Positions 6,870 to 10,049 of a stretch of DNA of 10,049 bases are shown here, in pieces. Location: assembly GCA_026990615.1 (NCBI GenBank), contig JALXDB010000493.1, positions 1 to 10,049 of the forward strand, written 5' to 3'. Position numbers and translations under genes: made by a program. Source of the stretch: Spirochaetota bacterium. Lineage in GTDB: Bacteria > Spirochaetota > B62-G9. A model generated the notes under the pieces. That model searched no databases, was not told where the DNA came from, and saw only the letters and a list, made by a program, of their open reading frames with translations. Within the stretch, counting starts at the first letter, position 1, and each line of letters starts with the position of its first letter.

Positions 6870-7891
6870 CAGTCTACCCGCCTCTTTTTAATGTATTCTA
6901 TCATTTTTGGTACAACCTCGTTGAGGTCGCCAACAATTCCATAGTGTGCAATACTGAAGATGGGAGCTTCAGGGTCTTTGTTTATTGCAACAATTTTTGC
7001 AGATTGTTCCATTCCAGCTCTGTGCTGCACTGATCCGGATATTCCAACTGCTATATACAGTTTTGGCCTTACAGTGGTGCCGGTTTGGCCTACCTGATGC
7101 TCCTTTCCGATAAAGCCTGCATCAACTGCAGCCCTTGATGCACCTACCTCAGCACCGAGCACGGCTGCAAGGTCCCATATAAGTTTGAAGTTTTCCTTTG
7201 AGCCAACACCATATCCACCGGCCACAATTATATTAGCACCTTTCAGGTTTACCTTTTTCTCGGCCTTCTCCCTCTTTAATATCTTTGTGATATTTTTAAG
7301 CCCGGAGAGATCTACACTCTCTTCGATTATCTGCCCTTTTCTCCCTTTCTGGGGGTCCGGAATGGGCATAACTCCCTCACGCACTGTGGCCATCTGGGGT
7401 CTTGTCTCAGGGGTTACAATTGTTGCTATAATGTTACCCCCAAAGGCAGGCCTTATCTGGTATAGAATATCTTTGTATTCTTTTTTGCCTTTTCCTGTAA
7501 AATCTCCTATCTGGAGGTCGGTGCAGTCAGCCGTCAACCCGACCTTCAGTTTTGATGCAATTCGGGGAGCAAGATCTCTACCTCTTGCCGTTGCCCCGAA
7601 TAGAACAACATCAGGTTTATACTTCTTTATAAGATCTTCCATTACTTTGGCATATTTTACTGTATCGTAGTATTCTAGCTCATCGTTTTCGCAAACATAA
7701 ACAGTATCAGCACCATGTTCGAACAATTTATCTGCATGCTTTTTTACATTTCCGCCCACAAGAACGGAACAGAGTTTGACATTGAGCTTTTCAGCCAGCT
7801 CCCGGCCTTTTGATAGCAATTCAAGACCAATTTCTGAAAGCTCGCCCCATTCTTGTTCGGCATATACCCATACATCACCATGTTCAGCCAT
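6869..7891 (-). CDS. etfA: Electron transfer flavoprotein alpha subunit
   Basis: Alpha subunit of the soluble ETF heterodimer, 340 residues, normal length. It holds the FAD that takes electrons from acyl-CoA dehydrogenases. The N-terminal domain starts MAEHGDVWVYAEQ and contains VLFGATARGRDLAPRIASKL (96-115), a conserved alpha-subunit segment. The C-terminal FAD domain contains GGYGVGSKENF (about 224-234), GASRAAVDAGF, HQVGQTGTTVRPKLYIAVGISGSVQHRAGM and IVAINKDPEAPIF, which matches the family FAD signature. GGAG lies six bases before the ATG. It follows etfB by 21 bp and touches the dehydrogenase gene, so the three are almost certainly one operon. Whether this ETF is of the plain or the bifurcating kind cannot be settled from this subunit alone. 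Confidence 0.96.
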   Translation of the reverse strand: MAEHGDVWVYAEQEWGELSEIGLELLSKGRELAEKLNVKLCSVLVGGNVKKHADKLFEHGADTVYVCENDELEYYDTVKYAKVMEDLIKKYKPDVVLFGATARGRDLAPRIASKLKVGLTADCTDLQIGDFTGKGKKEYKDILYQIRPAFGGNIIATIVTPETRPQMATVREGVMPIPDPQKGRKGQIIEESVDLSGLKNITKILKREKAEKKVNLKGANIIVAGGYGVGSKENFKLIWDLAAVLGAEVGASRAAVDAGFIGKEHQVGQTGTTVRPKLYIAVGISGSVQHRAGMEQSAKIVAINKDPEAPIFSIAHYGIVGDLNEVVPKMIEYIKKRRVD

Positions 7892-7912
7892 TATTCTCTC
7901 CAGAAATATATT

Positions 7913-8809
7913 TTAAATTGTATGTTCTTCTATGAGTTCTGTTACTAATTCTTTAATTCCTTCATCGGTTGCTTCAAACTTCTTAAAATCTTTTCCGGTT
8001 AATGTAACACTTTCTATCATTTTGACCATGGTCGGAGACCCTGCAAAACCAACCTGACTGGGATCTGCATTTATATCTTCCACTCCCCATGTTTCAATAA
8101 ACAAACCCCTCTCTGTTAAAAATGATTTCAATTCTTCCTCATCTTTAAACTCGGGATATTTGGGTAGTAGATTTTTGAGATCAAATTTTGAAGCAGAATT
8201 CCTGTATTTTAAAAGTTTTTTTGCAATAAATGGGCGGGGTTCGTTAGCCGTATTGGTTACGGTCAGCAGAGCTGGAAGTGGGGCCTCGACAATCTCACTT
8301 CCGTTGTCCAGAAGTTTTTTTACGACTATTTTATCCTCAAATAGTTCTCTAATCTCTTCTACATAGGTAAGCTGAGGTATGTCAAGTTTTTCTGCTGTCT
8401 GTGGTCCAACCTGTGCAGTATCTCCATCTATTGCCTGTCTGCCGCAAAAAACTATATCGAAATCCGCTATCTTTGTAACAATAGCCTGCTTTAAAGCGAA
8501 GGAGGTTGCAAGGGTATCCGAACCTGCAAACTTTCTATCGCTCAAAAGGTAGACATTGTCAGCACCTCTGTAAAGGGCCTCTTTCAGGACTTCAACTGCC
8601 ATTGGAGGCCCCATTGATATTACATTGACAGTGCCTCCATATTTTTCCTTTACCTGAAGTGCCATTTCAAGAGCGTTGAGATCTTCGGGGTTAAAAATTG
8701 CAGGAAGTGCTGCTCTATTTACTGTTCCATCTTCCTTCATTGCTTCGCCTGTGATATTTTTAGTATCAGGTACCTGCTTAACCAGAACGACCATATTGTA
8801 GTTTTTCAT
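7913..8809 (-). CDS. etfB: Electron transfer flavoprotein beta subunit
   Basis: Beta subunit of ETF, 298 residues from ATG 8809. It binds a nucleotide (AMP in ordinary ETFs, a second FAD in bifurcating ones) and forms the docking surface for the dehydrogenase. The N-terminus MVVLVKQVPDT, the segment NPEDLNALEMALQVKEKYGG, and CGRQAIDGDTAQVGPQTAEKL are diagnostic. The DGDTAQVGP version is the form I associate with ETFs of anaerobes, including bifurcating ones, rather than with the mitochondrial type; this is recollection, not alignment. A TTG at 8824 would add five residues, but that codon overlaps the GAGGG ribosome binding site, so the ATG is the better start. First gene of the etfB-etfA-acd operon, preceded by a promoter. 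Confidence 0.95.
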   Translation of the reverse strand: MKNYNMVVLVKQVPDTKNITGEAMKEDGTVNRAALPAIFNPEDLNALEMALQVKEKYGGTVNVISMGPPMAVEVLKEALYRGADNVYLLSDRKFAGSDTLATSFALKQAIVTKIADFDIVFCGRQAIDGDTAQVGPQTAEKLDIPQLTYVEEIRELFEDKIVVKKLLDNGSEIVEAPLPALLTVTNTANEPRPFIAKKLLKYRNSASKFDLKNLLPKYPEFKDEEELKSFLTERGLFIETWGVEDINADPSQVGFAGSPTMVKMIESVTLTGKDFKKFEATDEGIKELVTELIEEHTI

Positions 8810-8817
8810 TATAAAAA

Positions 8818-8822
8818 CCCTC
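8818..8822 (-). promoter_or_regulatory. Shine-Dalgarno site fixing the etfB start
   Basis: GAGGG on the minus strand, eight bases before ATG 8809. A possible TTG start at 8824-8822 overlaps this site, which argues against the longer reading. Confidence 0.7.
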
Positions 8823-8841
8823 AAAATTTAGTTAAATCCGA

Positions 8842-8870
8842 AATTTATAATATAAAATTGGTATTGTCAA
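8842..8870 (-). promoter_or_regulatory. Probable promoter of etfB-etfA-acd
   Basis: Minus strand: a perfect -35 TTGACA at 8870-8865. Two overlapping -10 choices exist: TATAAA (8849-8844, spacer 15) and TAAATT (8847-8842, spacer 17). The -10 region falls in an imperfect AT palindrome (8842-8859). Position just upstream of etfB and after the preceding gene's stop fits, although the exact -10 is uncertain. Confidence 0.65.
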
Positions 8871-8919
8871 ATAATTTTCCTGTGTTCCGTATGGCTAAGG
8901 TCTGGTGATATTCTTCATT

Positions 8920-10049
8920 TTAAATACTGTACAGATATTTCCTTAAGGTGAGGAATTTTGAGTATATGGCATTTAAGCTTGAGTATCTTTTTTTATCGGG
9001 TCTATAAACCTTTTGTATGTGTACCATCGAATGAACAGCGTCTCTTAGATTTTTGTAGATTCCCGTAATAGTTGAGAGTACCGCTGCTATTCCAATCAAT
9101 TCTGCATCCTTTGCGTCTAGAACAGCAAAATTTCTACCGATAGTATCTGCATGAAGCTGGGTAAACCAATCCTGCTTTGCCCACCAGCCTGAGATTACAA
9201 TAGGCTTTTCAAATCTTCCACCCCCACTCTCAATTATATCAATTGAACTTCTGATGCTTAACAGGATTCCAAGAATTATAGATGCAATAATCTCTCTGGC
9301 TGTAGTTTTACTGTGTATTCCGTAAATAGAAGCCTTAACATCCTGGGACCAAAAAGGTGTTTTCTCACCCATGAGGTAGGGCAAAAATAGAGGAATTTCA
9401 CCGAGCCGGTTAATGGGGATTTCAGGAATCTCTTTAACACCAACTATTCTTCTAATCCAGTCGATTGCAATGCCGGCACTGTTTATGATTCCCGAGACAT
9501 TCCAGAATCCTCTTACAATGTGCCTGTAGCTGAGAATTCTTCTGTCATGTATACCCCTGTTCCAGCAAAGGTTTATTCCGGCAGAGGTGCCGAACCTCTC
9601 GTAGGATTTTCCCTTTTCGACGGTGCCCGTGCCCACAGTACCCATTGCGAAATCGCCGCCCATGGTAAAAACGGGAATGCCCCGCATTATCCCGAAAATC
9701 TTTTCAGCTTCGTAAGTAGTTTTTCCTGCAGGATGTCCCATATATCTGAACCCGGGAAATTTTTTTACATTTAGATCAAAGGTGTACAGGTCCTCGATAT
9801 CCCACGGGTTAATCGAAGGCGTTGAGACTGATGTTTGAATGCTGCCGGTTAACAGGTATATGATATAATCGGCCGGGGTAAGAAAAAAATCGATATCGGA
9901 ATAGGCTTCGGGATATTCATATTTGTAGAATAGTGCCAGGGGAATGTACATCAGGGATACGGGATTTTCCCCCTTAACCTCTTTAACCATATTGAAGTAT
10001 TTTATCAAACGTTCATCCATATATCCGACAATCTCGGTATGAGGGATTG
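8920..10049 (-). CDS. FGGY-family carbohydrate kinase (5' end outside window)
   Basis: ATP-dependent sugar or polyol kinase of the xylulokinase/glycerol-kinase superfamily. 375 residues are visible; the frame is open through the right edge, so the N-terminal part (perhaps 80-90 residues, judged against XylB) is missing. The ATG at 10020 is internal: a YMDER segment straddling it matches the WxDxR motif of the N-terminal domain. Numbering from that ATG: LTPADYIIYLLTG (47-59) is the usual hinge segment. GGDFAMGTVGTG (121-132) holds the catalytic-base Asp123, and FGTSAG (143-148) is the phosphate loop. PYLMGEKTPFW (214-224) and LHADTIGRNFAV (289-300) are family segments. Odd point: ISGWWAKQDW (276-285) stands where relatives have ISGGGAKS. 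Sugar specificity is unknown. It ends 110 bp before etfB with no clear terminator. Confidence 0.85.
   Translation of the reverse strand, partial: IPHTEIVGYMDERLIKYFNMVKEVKGENPVSLMYIPLALFYKYEYPEAYSDIDFFLTPADYIIYLLTGSIQTSVSTPSINPWDIEDLYTFDLNVKKFPGFRYMGHPAGKTTYEAEKIFGIMRGIPVFTMGGDFAMGTVGTGTVEKGKSYERFGTSAGINLCWNRGIHDRRILSYRHIVRGFWNVSGIINSAGIAIDWIRRIVGVKEIPEIPINRLGEIPLFLPYLMGEKTPFWSQDVKASIYGIHSKTTAREIIASIILGILLSIRSSIDIIESGGGRFEKPIVISGWWAKQDWFTQLHADTIGRNFAVLDAKDAELIGIAAVLSTITGIYKNLRDAVHSMVHIQKVYRPDKKRYSSLNAIYSKFLTLRKYLYSI

Noticed and set aside
7185..7670. 161-codon open frame on the plus strand
   Set aside because: Lies wholly antisense to etfA, whose motifs are intact; the product has no recognisable domain and only mirrors the codon bias of the real gene.
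8810..8824. TTG start for etfB at 8824
   Set aside because: It overlaps the GAGGG site that serves the ATG at 8809, and beta subunits begin close to the MVVLVKQ segment.
9993..10020. ATG 10020 as the true start of the kinase
   Set aside because: The frame is open upstream to the edge, and the conserved D-x-R of the N-terminal domain straddles this codon, so the gene continues outside the window.
8920..10049. Kinase as a pseudogene because of the unusual WW loop
   Set aside because: The frame is uninterrupted over 375 codons and the catalytic Asp and GTS loop remain, so decay is not shown.

Overview
The window is a compact, entirely minus-strand stretch of bacterial chromosome. It is fairly AT-rich, with very AT-rich intergenic gaps, and has strong AGGAGG-type ribosome binding sites and overlapping stop/start codons. 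I see no mobile elements, CRISPR arrays, tRNA or rRNA. The organism is probably a Gram-negative or diderm, plausibly anaerobic bacterium. An ETF plus long acyl-CoA dehydrogenase cassette and a cysteine-free secreted binding protein beginning its mature part near 'SGEKQ' loosely recall spirochaetes or similar anaerobes, but this taxonomic guess is weak.

Read in the direction of transcription (right to left), there are three blocks. (1) 10049-8920: the 3' three quarters or so of an FGGY-family carbohydrate kinase whose start lies outside the window. (2) 8870-5098: a self-contained transcription unit with a promoter (8842-8870), etfB, etfA, a 571-residue acyl-CoA dehydrogenase, and a textbook intrinsic terminator (5098-5127). 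It would oxidise acyl-CoA esters and pass the electrons to electron-transfer flavoprotein. (3) 4843-1: a strong promoter (4814-4843), then a GntR/HutC-type regulator followed by a PotD-PotA-PotB-PotC ABC importer of the spermidine/putrescine class. potC runs off the left edge.

Block 3 reads as a regulator plus its transport operon: gntR, then 64 bp, potD (secreted binding protein), a perfect 13-bp intercistronic hairpin, potA (ATPase), a 4-bp overlap, potB (permease), a 4-bp overlap, potC (permease). The hairpin sits where many importer operons lower expression of the membrane genes relative to the binding protein. No sequence evidence links the fatty-acid/ETF block to the transport block beyond adjacency, and the terminator separates them.

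No previously undescribed system is evident. The most interesting points are a kinase with two tryptophans in place of a normally glycine-rich nucleotide loop, the hairpin between potD and potA, an 8/3/8 inverted repeat just upstream of the gntR promoter, and a HutC-type regulator apparently controlling a polyamine-type transporter.
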